A stretch of 64,000 bases of DNA, taken from positions 279,043 through 343,042 of the forward strand of contig VWZL01000813.1 in NCBI GenBank assembly GCA_013396915.1, written 5' to 3'. The stretch is from Stercorarius parasiticus. Lineage: Eukaryota > Chordata > Aves > Charadriiformes > Stercorariidae. The translations under genes were made by a program, and so were the position numbers. The first letter of the stretch is position 1. Every line of letters starts with the position of its first letter. Positions 13,010 through 26,206 of this stretch are shown here, piece by piece. The notes below the pieces were generated by a model, which saw nothing but the letters and a program-made list of their open reading frames with translations, ran no database searches and was not told the DNA's origin.

Positions 13010-16000
13010 GAATTTGTATGACGTAGCCGTGTGTTGCAGTGAAGGAGTGAATTTGCTGACCTAGAGGACCTTGTTCCTTTCTCTTATTTGCAGTGCATGA
13101 AGGGAGATTTTTTTGATGTATTGGCAGCCTTGGATACTACTGAGTGTGAGATTTTTCCTGGTTTGGGATCCTTTCTGAATAATTTCTATTGTTTTTTCTA
13201 TAAGAACCCAAAAGATAGTTGTAAGCACTTTTTCTCATGCCAGAAAAGTATTAGGTTTCTTTTTATTTTTTTTTAAATCCTATGCCATGCATGTGGTTGA
13301 GTTAGTAAGGATTTAGATAATTTGGAAAGTATTCAAACAATGACGACAATACCATGCGTGTTCATCAGGTGTAATCCAGTTAGGACAGTATGCTGAGTTG
13401 TGCTGTGTCTATATGAATTTGAGATTCAGTCAGGGTTAGCTGGCTATGATTTAATCCAGATGTAACAGTAATAACATTTTTGCCATCTTTTGTTTAGTAG
13501 AAATATAGTTTGAGAATACAGGATGACTTCCCATTAGAAGTAAAAATCAGTACCAAAAAATAATTTTTAAGTAGTTTTTTCAATTTTCAAAACGTAACAA
13601 GTGTCCTTGAACAAGTACAGCAAATACGTAAGTAAGTTCCTTAGCAAAAACCTCTGTAAGACATTGCTTCCCTGACCTTGTAGTAGCTGCCTCTCCTTTC
13701 AAAGCTAAAATGACACATTTAACTGCTTTAACTTACTATGCTTCTGTTTTCTGCCCTATATTCTTGCACTTACAAATCAAAACATCCAGGCCAAGGCTTC
13801 TTTTGAAGGCATGCAAGATTTCTAAATGATGGTCTAGATTTTAACCCTTCTTTTTTTTCAAAAGTCTGTCTTTCTGGCAAAGGATTTTAAGAGTAGTGTA
13901 ATTCTTAATGGTCTTCTAGATGCAAAAGCATAGTTCACCTAGTCTCTGAAATTCTATTTTAGGTGCATACAAGCACCTAAGGTAAGTGAATCACAGTACG
14001 TCCCTTATTAGCACACATTGATATGATATTATTTAATGATTATTATAGTGTTGATGTGTTGTGGCCTCCCTTTTGTCATAATCCCAACGTGTTGACCACC
14101 ATACAATTTTTTGTCTTTTCCTTGAAATCGCAATCAGTGATAGTGATCGAGATATGAGAGTGCACGAAACAACTGGCTAGACACAGTTGAAATAATATTG
14201 AGATATTCCATAGATAAGATTTTTTACAACAAACAAAAAGGAAGAGGAAAGTTATGTCTGTAGTTTTAAATAAAGCCAAATAGCCTGGACTGGCCTATTT
14301 GCATACTGCTTAAGGTTAGCACTAGCATAGCACTTAGTCCTGCTCCTCCCTGAAGCCCTTACAGTTCCTGTTTGACCTCAAGATATCATTTCTATTTCGT
14401 CTGTTTAGTTCAGATTGTTTGGAATAACAGGAGGGCTACCCACTAGAATGATGTGTTCTGTGTGCTGGTGTATGGTGTGGAAACACCTACAGAACCTTCT
14501 TGGGTAGGATTCGAGAGAGTGTAAGTTCATTCAGTTTCATCAATGTGTCTTCAGTGAACTGTCCCTTGGACAATGTCTATACATTTTCTGGATAGATATT
14601 AGAGCCAAGAAATGAGCGGAGGCCAAGCTAATGATTTGAGTGCTGTAGGCAGTCAGGCACCAGGGCTCAGGCATGTTCCCTGGTCCCCTCTTGTTTATCA
14701 TCTCCTTGACTTTGGACCCTGAAGACACGTGGCATTTTGAGCTTACCTGAAATCTGGCTTAGTTTGCCTGATGTGCTGTCCAAGTGTTCCCAAATGCATG
14801 ACGTCTATCAGTCTCTGGAGCAGGAAGGTCCATTAGTGGGGTGGGAGGTACAGCTGGGGTCACCAACACTTTCAGCCAGCAGATTTGAATCATCTGCTGC
14901 ATGTCTATAAAAGTTTTCATTTTCTGTAAAGCAGCCAGAGACTAGTGTTGACAGATCTTTTTTTTTTTCCTTGTTTTTTTTTAATATCTTTTCCCTGAGT
15001 ATTGGTAAAACATTTCTTTATAACTTGTGGAAATTAACATTCTCTGTGAATCCATTTGAAGTGCATAAATGGGTATAGAGAATGTGAAAACTTCTAAATA
15101 CAGATAAGTACAACTAAGATGAAGATGGTATGTATTTATCATTGCTCATGAACAGAGCCAGCTTAGATTGTTTTTTGAGGTATAAGAACTGTGCCCAGAT
15201 GTCCCAAATAAGAAACCCAGTGGACTGAAGTTAGTCTTGACATTTTGTCACCAAATTCCAGGTGGCAGGGAGTGTCTAAGAAACCCATTGATTTTACCTA
15301 AAGCCATTTGGAACTAGAAATCCTGCCTGGACCACAGCTGACTCAAAGATAACTGAATTTGCACTGTGCTCCATTTATTCAATATTTTATTCATTCAGGA
15401 AGGGATGTACAGCTAGTAGACACTTGAAATCTGTGTGTTCAGTTTTGAAATCCTAGCTAGTTGGTTCCAGGTCATTAATGTCATATGGAAAAGTTCAGGA
15501 AGACCTGTGATGCAAAATTTGATTGGAGACATTAAACACTCACTTCTGGTATTTTCTCATTTTAGAGAAGCTTGTTAAAGTCATGAATGCTTACTTCTAA
15601 TCCATATCTGAGGGCTGTTCTACACTTACCTCTTAACAATAAAAATCTGAACACTTAACAGTAATAAAATACTAAAGCACATCTTCTAGCAGGGTATATT
15701 AAAGAATAAAGCTAAATTTTGAAGACTACAATGGAGGCAATTTTGATCTTTCAGCATATAGTTTGCCGAAAAGTTTTTGCTTTCACGAATAGCAAAGGGT
15801 TAAATATAATAAAAAGGCTTATGAAAACCACGAATATCCACTGTGAAAGCTTGATCCAAGCTTGTTTGTCTTTATCTCTAAACAGAGGCCCCAACATTTA
15901 TGTCTTCCCATGCCACACATCCATATTAAGCATTAGCTCAGGGTGAGTGATTTCCTTCCTTCACAGATGGTAGAACACACCAAAGAAGGCAAGAATAGAG

Positions 16001-16030
16001 TTCAGATCTTTCCATCTAATAGATGTAAGG

Positions 16031-16073
16031 TCTAGTAATCATGGCTTTCATGTCTAATAATCATGGCTTTCAT
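16031..16073. repeat. 22-base direct tandem duplication
   Basis: TCTAGTAATCATGGCTTTCAT at 16031-16051 is repeated at 16053-16073 with one base change (G to A). This is a recent replication-slippage duplication. Confidence 0.9.
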
Positions 16074-16179
16074 TTGTGGTGCTTCTAAGCACCAGACACC
16101 AACCTTAGGGTGGAATTTGCTAGAAATTTCACATTCTTAAATAAGAATCTCTGAGATTAAGTATGCTTCCCTGATGCTG

Positions 16180-16290
16180 CAAGAAGGAAAATCCCAGACC
16201 GTGTGCCAATTTGACACAAAGAGAAACAGTTCTTCCTGATCTTAAACAGACCTGTCAGATCTTTGCATCCTGAAAGATATTTCCTCCCTA
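16180..16290 (-). repeat. Possible ancient CR1-like remnant
   Basis: The segment with 'TTCTTCCTGATCTTAAACAGACC' spacing resembles the antisense 3' region of old CR1-like LINEs well preserved in turtles and crocodilians. Divergence is high and no tail is seen. Confidence 0.3.
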
Positions 16291-17081
16291 CCGATAAGAA
16301 GAGCAAAGCAATTTTGAATGGAACGGCTAAGCTTAGATATGGACTGTAGGGTTGAGAAAGTAGTTGCTTCCATTCTTCCTGCCCAATAGGATATCAGCAT
16401 TATTAACAACACGGTGTTGTTTATGCTGCAACTTTATTATGCATCTCATGGTATTTGGTGGTCTTTACAAGAATCCTAATTTAAGGTGCCTTATTGACAT
16501 CCTCAGTCTCAGTCCAATCTTAATCTATTTTTTCCCTTCTTTTTAAGTAAGGTTTATCTAGTTCTGATGCCAGGAAAACTTGGAAACATGATGCAGTTTT
16601 CACTCCAGTGTTTGAAAAACATAGGAGAGATATTTATATTATTTTGCAATTTTAATAGAATTCTAAGTTTTCGGTAATCTCATGATTTTTAAGACTTTGA
16701 AATTGGAATATTTATATTTAATGATATAATGGTATCATTAAGAGTTTAAGCAGTTACCTAGATTTTTTTTTAACAATGGAATAGTATTCATATTCATATT
16801 GAGACTGCTGTTAAAAACATACTAGAAACATAATACTTCCATAAAGAACTTTTCCCTTCAATAATAAATAGCAAGCTTTTTCCATATAACATGATTTGTT
16901 CATGCTTTTACAAATGCAGAAAATTTTGGGTAAAATTAAATTTTTCATGTCAACTAATTTGACAATTGCATTACAGTAGTTTCATTAATTTCATCTTTTT
17001 TCCATCTTAAGTAAATCTGCTGAAATAGCTTATTTGAAGTGCATCAAATACAAAGGTTGATTTTGATTTTTCTTATTTTAG

Positions 17082-17190
17082 ATTATTATGTCATGCAATG
17101 AAAGACCATATAGTGCGTGTTGCAAATGAAGCAGAATTTATTTTGAACCGACAAAGAGCTGAAGATGTCCACAAACATGCTGAGTTTGAG
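17082..17190 (+). CDS. NBEA: Neurobeachin internal exon (109 bp)
   Basis: The first base completes the Arg codon split from the exon ending at 3683. Then follow 36 full codons: [19 protein letters not shown], then [17 protein letters not shown]. The acceptor is a strong T-rich tract ending TTTTAG, and the donor GTAAGC follows the last Glu codon, giving a phase 0 junction. The segment is polar and charged, as expected for the helical region between the N-terminal lectin-like part and the PH-BEACH module. It is probably the start of the DUF1088-type segment shared by NBEA and LRBA. No stop or frameshift is present. Lengths and phases fit a functional exon. NBEA is preferred over LRBA because the peptide matches neurobeachin as I remember it. 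Confidence 0.97.
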
Positions 17191-20100
17191 GTAAGCCTGA
17201 GAGTTGGTGCATTTCTGTTTCTCTGTTTTCACTCAGTTGTCACCTAGACTGTAACTCCATACAATAAAGATTTTTTTTCCTTCCAAGAAAGAAATTTACA
17301 TTGAAGGCATTTCAAAACTAGTTTTTAAAAGCTTTGGTAAATGTCAAACACAAGGAACGGGTTTAATTTCTCATCTCCTCACTGAAATTAATGAAAACAT
17401 TTACAGCTTGAAGAAATCCCTTAATCAGAATGTCTAAACTGATAAGGCAGAACCTTTAGCTTCACAAAGAACTTTTCTGATTTATTGTAAATAATGATGA
17501 AAATCACATTAGTAATTTTTTTTAGTTTATTTTATCAACAGTACATATCGGTTCAGTAGGAAAGAGAAGCAATTAATATACTTAAGGTACTTAATGAAAA
17601 ATAAGAAATAGAAATGTTTTGTTAAACAGAATTAGTATTTTCAGGTAATCTTGTTAGAACATTTGCATTTTGGAGCACTTTAGAATATTTACTTGCTATA
17701 ATTTATATATTGAAATATGACATTACATATCTTTCCTGCTTGTTAGGAATCTTTAACTTCATTAATTAACATCATTAACTATTGACAGTAAGATTGTGTT
17801 TAAAATTTCTATTCTTTTTAAGTATTGTAAGAAGTAACACAGCAGCTGGATCCCATAACTCTTCAATGTCTATAATTCTTACTCCTAAAAGGAGTCAACA
17901 TTCAATTGCTTTTTTCATCGGAGTGTTGCAGTATACAATTTAAATTACATTGCTTGAAAATGATCCAAATAAACAAAAAAGCTATTTTTAAAGCATGTTC
18001 AGTTTAACAGGTTTTTGATTATTTCTTCAGGATCAATTTTGTTCCTATTCAAAAAATTGTCATGTAAAAGTGATGGAGTACAGTTAAAAATTCCTTTTTG
18101 ACGTGATTTTATCAAATATGGATTTGTATTTTTATGGTGTTTATACATTTCAGCATCATCATTTTTTTATATTTCCAAACCTGTCTGTGCTTGCATACAT
18201 TTTTGCATGCGTAAGTATATATACACAAACATGCATTTCCAAATGTTTTAATGCTTAAGTGACCTAACATTAGTATAAAGATAGACTGACTTAGTATTGA
18301 TGATAATAAATAGCTATATCAATTTATTCATCTGTCAGAAAATGTCAACAAGCACCTGGAAGCTAGAAATAGGATCCAGTAATCTTAGTTTTGATGAGGT
18401 TTTTATCTCCTTGAAACAGCTCTCTCAAATGTGCACTTTGATGTACTAGTTCTTGCGCTCCTTGACCTAGCTGGAAAGTGTGAGACACAGAGATATCTGT
18501 TGTCATTTTGAATACACATAACCTTTACTTCATTTTGTCAGAGCAGACAGCAGACACTTGTCATATGGGATTGCAACAACTTTATTACCAAGCATATACT
18601 GGATATTTTGAACTTAGATAAAATCACATTTACAATTAAGTGTGTGTCAGAGTGAAGTTTCATATTTCCTCAACAATAAATAACATTTGATATTTATCAG
18701 AGCATCATGCAGTAACCTAAGATGACAATGGAAGATTGAGTTATCTGCTCTTTGAAGAATACATTGAGGTATAAGATCTGTCAGAACTCTAGACAAAATG
18801 AGAATATTCAATTAACTTCCAGCTTCTGTTAGCAAATATGATTTAGAATATTAACTAAAGTCCCTAAAGGAATAGCCTTAAGTCAGTCTTATTGTCTGGT
18901 AAAGAAACCAACACATTTTTCATATATGAAAATTTTTATTATATTTGTCACACAAAAAACTCAGCTACATGTTTTAGAAGAGTAAGATAAAATCTGCAAG
19001 TCATAAAAGAAAATTATGAAATGTAGCCTGTGTTAAATATGAAACTCAGATGTACTTAAATAAGGTGATGGTTAAAGTCTGAAAGAATGTTTTATATATT
19101 GTCTTTAATAACGGTAGGTATATAACTGAACATTTTATTATTCATCCTACTTGAAAGTAGTAGGGACAAAGAGATTTCTGGTAGTTTTCTGTTGCATAAT
19201 TGTAAATCTGTCATTTTGTTTTAATAAGCTGTATTGGTATATGTTCTGGGTTTTAGTACATGTTAATCACTGCTCTCAGCCAGCGAAGTGAGTGGCTATT
19301 TTATTTTTACCTTTTAAACTTTAATTGAATCATTATGGGTGAAACGATTCGGCCCAAGCTGCACCAAGTTACTGTGTCGCCTGCGCAGTGGGGAGGCCAT
19401 GGACCAGCATCTAAATTTTATCCTGTGACTCCAGTTGCAGTCAGGGCCAGGGAGATTCCTCTCAGAATGGGTGCTTCATAGTTAACTTTTATTTTGTTAA
19501 CCTTTGTAATCGTTCAGGAAGAAAAATGAAAATTTAATTTTACTGTCCAATGAGCTGGTGAAATATTAGCCTCATTACTAAGGCAGATTATTGTACTAAT
19601 TGGTGCTTCCCTGTACAAGAAGATAAATTGAAAAATGAATTAACCCTTTATGAATTAGTGTAACGATTGTTCTTTTCCAGATAGATTACTTGAAATAATG
19701 GCTGTAACACAGTGGAAAGACCACTGTTAAAATCTTACTGAATGCTAATGTGTTCTGTAGTAAAAAGGTAGTGTGTAGAAATATGAAGAATAAACTACAA
19801 TTTAGTGTGAGGTTAACTTAATTTTAATTGCTCTTTTGAATATTAGAAAATGGGGTACTGTTCAGCATTGTGTTACAGCACTGAGTTTTGGGTGAATGTT
19901 CTGAAATGATGCACAATAACTGTGCATGCAAAAATGTCTCTTAAAAGGGGATTTTAAAATTAGCTGTTTTGAGAATAATCTAGCCTTTTAAATTTATACC
20001 TAGAAAATGATACTTATAATGCATTTATTTTAGTTAGTATGGATACATTTGCTTTGTTTAGACATTTTGAAAGGATCTTTACTAGGAGGAGAAATTGAAT

Positions 20101-20865
20101 TTGAACTTAACATGATTTTGAGAAAAGACATGGAAAAACTATATTGTGCTTATTATACATAAAGAAAGGATTTATCAAAACTAAAATACACTATAGAGTA
20201 TAGAAACAAATTTGCGTGAAGGTCAATAACCACAGCATTTATTTTAGAGGTAGTTATCTCTTAAAGGAAACATGATGAAAACATTAGATCTTTTTCAGTT
20301 TAAGAGATGAGTGATTTTTTAATCCTTAGGGTTTTTTAGAATTGACAGTATGTTATGAAAATTTTTCATGTTGTGATATAAAATAGAAAATAGACTCCCT
20401 AATTTCATAGTTAAAAGAGTTTCTCTTTAGCATCCATAATAATAAAATTATCAAATAGCTTTTTAATTGTAGGTTTTAAACCTAAAAACAGTGTACATAA
20501 TTTTTTCCTGCATGTTATGTTATGTATGTTATACCTGAGAACACATGAAACTTTTACAAATGAAGACCAACTTTTAAGGCATATCCATGGTCACACATAT
20601 ACACACTGAGATGCATAGCTGAATGTTTTTAATTGCAATTCTGTTGTCTTTGCCCTTGATATTTCAATTTTTACATGTTCTAACGGAGTGCTTTTTCATG
20701 GATAATGTATAGTAGTAGAACCATTTCAATCAAGTGGTGTGTCCTATTCCTCTTGAAAGTATTTTTAAGAGTTCTTGTCATATTTAAAGAGTTTTAGTAA
20801 ATAAGCATTTTAAGGCGATTCTAAATAGCCTATCTTTTATGAAGTAGATTTACTTTCATTCCTAG
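17191..20865 (+). other. NBEA: NBEA intron, 3.7 kb
   Basis: Complete intron with donor GTAAGC and acceptor TTTCATTCCTAG. It is strongly AT-rich with no recognised transposon. The block 19310-19680 is less AT-rich, holds several CpGs in 19340-19390, and is followed by AT-rich homeodomain-like motifs. It is a candidate conserved regulatory element. Nothing else is seen. Confidence 0.9.
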
Positions 20866-21032
20866 TCGCAGTGTGCTCAGTATGCTGCTGACAGAAGAGA
20901 GGAGGAGAAGATGTGTGATCATCTTATCAGTGCTGCTAAGCATCGAGATCATGTTACAGCCAATCAGCTGAAACAGAAGATACTCAACATACTAACAAAT
21001 AAGCATGGTGCCTGGGGAGCTGTTTCTCACAG
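20866..21032 (+). CDS. NBEA: Neurobeachin internal exon (167 bp)
   Basis: Reads in frame from the first base: [20 protein letters not shown], then [20 protein letters not shown] and [15 protein letters not shown], ending with two bases (AG) of a split Ser codon completed at 63046. Acceptor CCTAG and donor GTAAAC are canonical. The peptide is rich in charged residues and should be helical. The 'GAWGAVSH' ending distinguishes it from the LRBA counterpart, which as I recall reads differently after GAWG. This exon therefore decides the paralogue. It lies in the conserved NBEA/LRBA segment preceding the PH-like domain. No defects are seen. The next exon lies 42 kb away, the longest complete intron in this window. 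Confidence 0.97.
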
Positions 21033-21134
21033 GTAAACCGCAAATGTAAAATGTGTGAGTTTGAAACGTTACTTTCAAAGTTTAAGCCAAGCAGTCTTTG
21101 TATAACTGAAATATGAATGTATTAGGAGCTAATC

Positions 21135-21258
21135 TTGCTAAAATGTATGTTATTGATAAATAACATAGACTTATGTTAATGTTGCTAAACATTAACATGT
21201 TAATGTTGCTAAAATGTATGTAACGAACTAAACATGTTACTATTGCTAAAATGTATGT
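21135..21258. repeat. Three direct copies of a 16-mer
   Basis: TTGCTAAAATGTATGT occurs exactly at 21135-21150, 21206-21221 and 21243-21258. The spacers are related and contain 'TTAATGTTGCTAAA' variants. This is an irregular local repeat about 100 bases after the splice donor at 21033, most likely the product of slippage. Confidence 0.9.
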
Positions 21259-22018
21259 GAGTCTTTAGCTGGCTCTTGAGAAGTCCTCTTTGCTAAAGAT
21301 TCGCAGATCAAACTCCTTTATAGACTGCAAACATAATATTTTACCATATTTTAAATAAATTGTAATGGGTATTTGTTGATTATAATGTGATTTTACTGTT
21401 AGCATATCAGTAGGTTTTGACGCTCCTACCAGTATTAGAATCTGAGCGAAGTGTTCTGAATGAGATACTGAGAGATGAAGGGATTTCCATATAGACGTCA
21501 ACAGAGTAAATAAAGAAGAGAGAGTCAAAAAGACTTGTCTGGCGTTATAAAGTCAGTATTAGTTACCAGCAGAACCAGGTCACTTGAGTCACTGTCGAAT
21601 GCTTTCTTCCATTTATAGATTTTTCTGTTCAAGTAATGAACTGGTAAGCTCCACTGGTAAATCTTAACTCTCCTATGACAGAACAGTAGTCAGTGCCAGC
21701 CATGTACAGTCAAACTCTGTATGCTTTAAAGCAAAACTTATCTTGTATTTAAATGTAGCATGTGCAAAGCTGAACATAACCAAAGTGCAGCTCAACTCTA
21801 TAGGTAGTCCTGTTAAAAAAAAAAAAAATTTAAAAGCATGATCCAAAATACATAATTCTTACTGTATGGAAGTGGTAACATAGTATTTGACGTTTTAATC
21901 AGAGCTCTGTTGAATACTGTTTTTAAAAGTTCCTTCTATTCAGCATAGAGGTAAAAGTAAATGTTTTCATATATCATGCAAAAAAAACAGAGCCTTTCTC
22001 CTCTGAATCACAAAAATA

Positions 22019-22135
22019 GCCAGTGGCTAAGGTGCTGACCCTCATGTGGAAGACTTGAGCTCAAATTGCTTCTTTCCTTCATTCAGAGCAAGGTCTTGAA
22101 CCTGAGTCTGCCATGTGAGTGTCCTGTCTACAAAA
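22019..22135. repeat. Ancient fold-back SINE, MIR1_Amn-like
   Basis: The left half (about 22021-22068) reads like a tRNA-derived SINE head with an A-box-like TGGCTAAGGTGC and a B-box-like GAGCTCAAAT. The right half (about 22085-22132) reads like the same head in reverse complement, with GAGCAAGGTCTTGAACCTGA. This head-to-head form matches the amniote MIR-type repeat as I remember it. It is diverged, so very old, and inactive. Confidence 0.6.
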
Positions 22136-22929
22136 CTAAAGACTGCCAAGTCTCTCTTGTTTGTGCATTCTAGCCATAAATATTTGATTATTTATTCAAA
22201 GTGGAACAGCTCAAACAAGAGAAAACATGGAAGTTCTGCTTCCAAATATCCTAATTTTTATAGTTTATTTTCTACTTGAATCCTGTTTGAGTCTGCTCTG
22301 AGTCAGGCAGAACAGATCAGAAAGTTCCGTTTCAGCTCTGAAAAACCTTTTCAGTAAAAATCTAGTTGAGACTGATAGACTAGTACAAAAATGTGTATAT
22401 ATCTCTAGGTAAATATTTTCTTTCAAAAAATCTATTTGAATGTAGCTTGAGTTTGTATCTAGGGTTTAAGCTTATTAGGAAAGTTGTCGAGTAATGAATT
22501 TGACACATCAGTAATAATGTTTAATAAATATCACATATACTGTTCATTCTTTTTGTCATTCTGTCTAGTTGGTTCTTGCAGTTATGCAGTGTTAAAAAAA
22601 ATGTAATTTTTCATCATCCTTATATCGTTATATCTTCCAAAGTAATTACTATTTCCTGGATGATGATGGAGATATTTTTTAAGGTGGTGGAAAGTATAGA
22701 AGTACAGTCTTATGGAAACTCTGTATTCTAATGCCAGAGACACTCTGGTGGAAATTACAAAAATGACATAGAAGATTGTGATATGGTTAATTCAAAACAG
22801 CCTTAGTCTATAATGGACACTCGTGTTATCTCTAATTGAGTCTTAAAGCTGTGTATCTGGAGACTTGAGCCTGATGAAAATAAGTGCAATTTTCCGTCCT
22901 TTTAATGTCTTTGAATTTTTGAATAATGT

Positions 22930-24200
22930 TGTTGCTCAAGTTCATGAATGGCTGCAGACACTTTGCAGGCTTAAGTCAGTTCCTGGTCACTAACTTTTTC
23001 AGAAGACCATCTCTTCTTTGAGCCAGATAACTTTCCTCTCCTGGATTCTTGATGGCATCCTAAAAGGCAACAGACCACTGCTGCGTCTTTTTTTTGGTGT
23101 TCAGTCCATGATAGTTTTTGATGGGCCATGAAGCAGCTTGACACCTGTGACAAACCTATCAAATTTCTTCCATCAAGCAAAAGAAACTCTGATATTATTC
23201 CTGTCATGCCAGTTCTCCAGTGTGTCTGCTTCTCAATTACCGGCAGTGCTGCTTTCCCATTTCGGTGCTCACCGTGTTGGGTGCAGCTGTTGGCCTGGGT
23301 GTGTTTTAGCTGCAGGCTGCTGCTTAACCTGGAGAAGGGGGGACATTGCGACAGCACAAGGTCTCCAAGTGGGGATCCCCATTTGCAGGAGCCGATCGGA
23401 AGGTCTCACACTGCAGGTCTCACCATGTGTGCTGTGGCAGCTGTGTGATCAACCACACAAGTGCACCTTCTGTCGTGAGGCCTAGTGGACTGTGAGTGGA
23501 AAGGCCTGGGATGGCAGCAGGTAGGGGGAGATGCCCAGTGGGAGAGCCGCTGAGCCTTGTGAAGAACCAAGGTCACTGGTTCTCAGTGGGCAGATTTAAA
23601 AAGCTTCAAGTGCAGAAAGTAGAGAGGGGTCTCATTAAACTGCTTAGGCACAGAAAGCAAAACCTGTTGTTAATTAGGTAGCTCCTCCCATACTCTTTAT
23701 AGGATAGAAATTGAGATGGGTTCTAAAATTCTGGTTCTGGTCTTGGCCAGCAGGAGACACAGCAGGCCTCAACTCTCCGTTTTTAATTCCTGACCAACAG
23801 TTACAGCGTCAGCCAGTCTCTTTATAAACTGTTGCTTCTGTGTGCCCCAGGAGATACAGCCTGACTGGAACACAGTTACTTAAAGAAAAAAAAAAAAAAT
23901 TTGCTTGACACTCCAGACCTCTGGACCTCTGTAGTGACTCCATTTCTGTCGGGGAGAGAGTTCCCAGTTCTGAAGGCACACTGCTGGTCTCCTGTCCATC
24001 TCTTGTGCTGGAGACTGTTTGTTGAAACGGTGAATTAGGGAGATCGTTCTCAGGCCCAGGAGAGGCAGGGGAAGAAATAGGCAACTGCCTCTGCATGATA
24101 AATACTTGGGCAACAGCAATGCCTTTTGACATCCAAAATGGATAAGATAGGTAAGAAACTGTCTGGGGGAGGATGATGAGTGTGATTCTTAAAAGCTTCA
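22930..24200. other. GC-richer block of unknown origin
   Basis: This block stands out from its AT-rich surroundings, especially at 23220-23560. It has overlapping open frames of up to 130 codons on both strands, as GC-rich sequence gives by chance. A run of 13 A lies at about 23887-23899. I recognise no protein, LTR or LINE. A decayed retrocopy or an old LTR element are possible, but neither is shown. Confidence 0.4.
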
Positions 24201-26187
24201 ATTCTTTATCACAAACACAATCTGCAGCTAATTATTTACTGCTAATTGTCGCATACTGTACATGTATATGTGGTTTTGTTTATCTCTCTTCAAGGTAAAG
24301 AACAGCTTCTAAGTTCTTCAACATAGATGCTCATGTTATAAAATACTAAGCTCTCATTTTGTGAAATGTGACCCAGCTGTAGAGAAAATTTTTCCTTGTG
24401 TTTGTGGTTCAACACAATGAGCTTGTAAGCCTCCTCAGTTTTTGTGTCTGTGTGTACTGTTTTTGCAGAAAGCGGCAACCAGCATTTACTGTGTTTCATC
24501 TGTAGGTGCCAGAAAGTTTACTCTTTGTTCATTAAGAAACAATGAGACCATTAAGAAACATAGAAATTAAGCACTGGGAGGAAAAACAAGAGGGCTGATG
24601 AGTGAAATTCTATAGTATTTGTAAATTATGAATTTTAAATATATTAACATAAATTCTTCTCAAAATATCTGAATAAACAAGGGTGAAGTTGAAGGGTATA
24701 AGTAAACAAAATACAATGTGAAACTTTCAATTCTAAGTTAGATTATAGTTACATAAAGATAGCTGAATTAAAAATAACATAAAATTGTAGGCGACTTGCA
24801 TTTCAGTTAGCTTCTTAATTAGCTACTAATTTATGAAAGAGAAATTAATTATATGCAAGTGCCCCACCACTTGAATAAATGCCTACAAACACAGTAACAT
24901 TGTACAACCTATCCTTGTCCATACATTAATCAATCAGTATGGTTGAGTTGGTCTGAGAACCTGTTTAGTCTTCATCTCTTTCTGTCTAAAAATGGTAAAT
25001 AACAATTTTGAAAAAAAAACTTTTGTTTGTATTGCTTATCAGTGTTTTCTTCTTTTCCCCTTCACAAATATTTTCTCTCCACCTCTTAAAATGAAGATCA
25101 AAGTTTTTTTGCTTGATTTCTTGCAGGTGTGAGCATCAGCTCCTCTGAATCAAAAGGAAATTATTGAATCATCTTATTTTCTCCTATATATCTCAAAGAA
25201 TAATAGATTTCAAAATAAATCGTATTAGTTTATTATAAATCCTGTTTGTGCCCTGACACCAAACTGATTCCATTTTCCTCATTTTGACAATTTAACACTT
25301 TTAGGTATCTTCATAATAGCTTACCCTAAACACACTGTTTTTCCCTTTTTTAATTTCAGCATTATACCAGAATTAGAATTCTGCAGGTTTTTCCCATTCA
25401 GATGAGAAATTGATGAGTTGGTAATTTCTTTGATGCATTGCCACTTATTCAGAGTGAATATGCAACATCCTATTTCCTTGAACTCAGGAAGAATCAAACA
25501 GGGTGTTTCATAGCTTAGCGTTCAAAGCTTCTTTAAGCCAGCACTTACCCTTAGCTTTTTTCAGGGTTATAGTCTTCGTGTCACAACATATGCTTCCTTC
25601 TGTCTTCTCTGTCAGCTTCATATGGTGCTTCTCTTCCTCCCCATCTGCTTTGCTCCCCATACGCATCTTTCTTTAAAAAAAAAAGAAAAAGTTTAGTGAA
25701 ACTTGTCTGTACACACAGTTCAAATTCCTTATCAGCCATGTACATGTCTGTGTTTTGGGCCATAGTCTGTTACCATGTTTGTTTGGAGTATTCTCTTATT
25801 TCAGGTTCTTGGTTTAATCAGATATCTCAACTTTTCAAAAAATTCTATTCAAGAATACTGTATATATAGCTCTACCTTACAGCTTCTATAGGTTTAAGGC
25901 AATCTAGGGGAATACAAAGAGCTCTGAGTTCCAGTTTGCGCTCTAAGTACTTGTCATAGATATATTCACATGATCAGTTTTGATATACACAGGAGGATTA
26001 TTATAATGAGAAAAATGACATTTAAAAATGAGTCTTGGTTCTCTTGCTTTCCGTGATTTGGTGAAGGAGGTTCCACCTACATTAAAGCAGCTTTACCAAA
26101 TAGCAAGTATACAAGGGCTTTTTCTGTTCAAATCCATCTTTGGTTAAACTAGACACCCATAACAAATTAATCATTCATGGTGGAGGG

Positions 26188-26206
26188 CAGAGCTGTCAAA
26201 CTCATT
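26188..26206 (+). repeat. Possible hAT transposon terminus
   Basis: CAGAGCTGTCAAACTCATT resembles the common hAT terminal sequence 'CAG.G.TGTCAAACTCATT'. No matching opposite end was found, so this is only a suggestion. Confidence 0.3.

Larger units (their letters stand above)
3684..17081 (+). other. NBEA: NBEA intron, 13.4 kb
   Basis: Complete intron with donor GTAATT and an acceptor of T-rich tract plus TTTTAG. Contents: a decayed CR1 ORF2 copy at about 6340-8265; a palindrome cluster at 12933-13009; a 22-base tandem duplication at 16031-16073; a possible old CR1-like remnant at 16180-16290. The stretch 5080-5530 looks like possible conserved regulatory DNA. At 3684-5080, 8270-11830, 11870-12930, 13010-16020 and 16300-17081 I see only AT-rich unique sequence. 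That includes the unrecognised open frames around 9000-9430 and 14500-14900. Confidence 0.9.

Noticed and set aside
23128..23485. Overlapping open frames of 106 and 115 codons
   Set aside because: Overlapping frames on both strands in GC-rich DNA are expected by chance; the peptides resemble nothing known to me.
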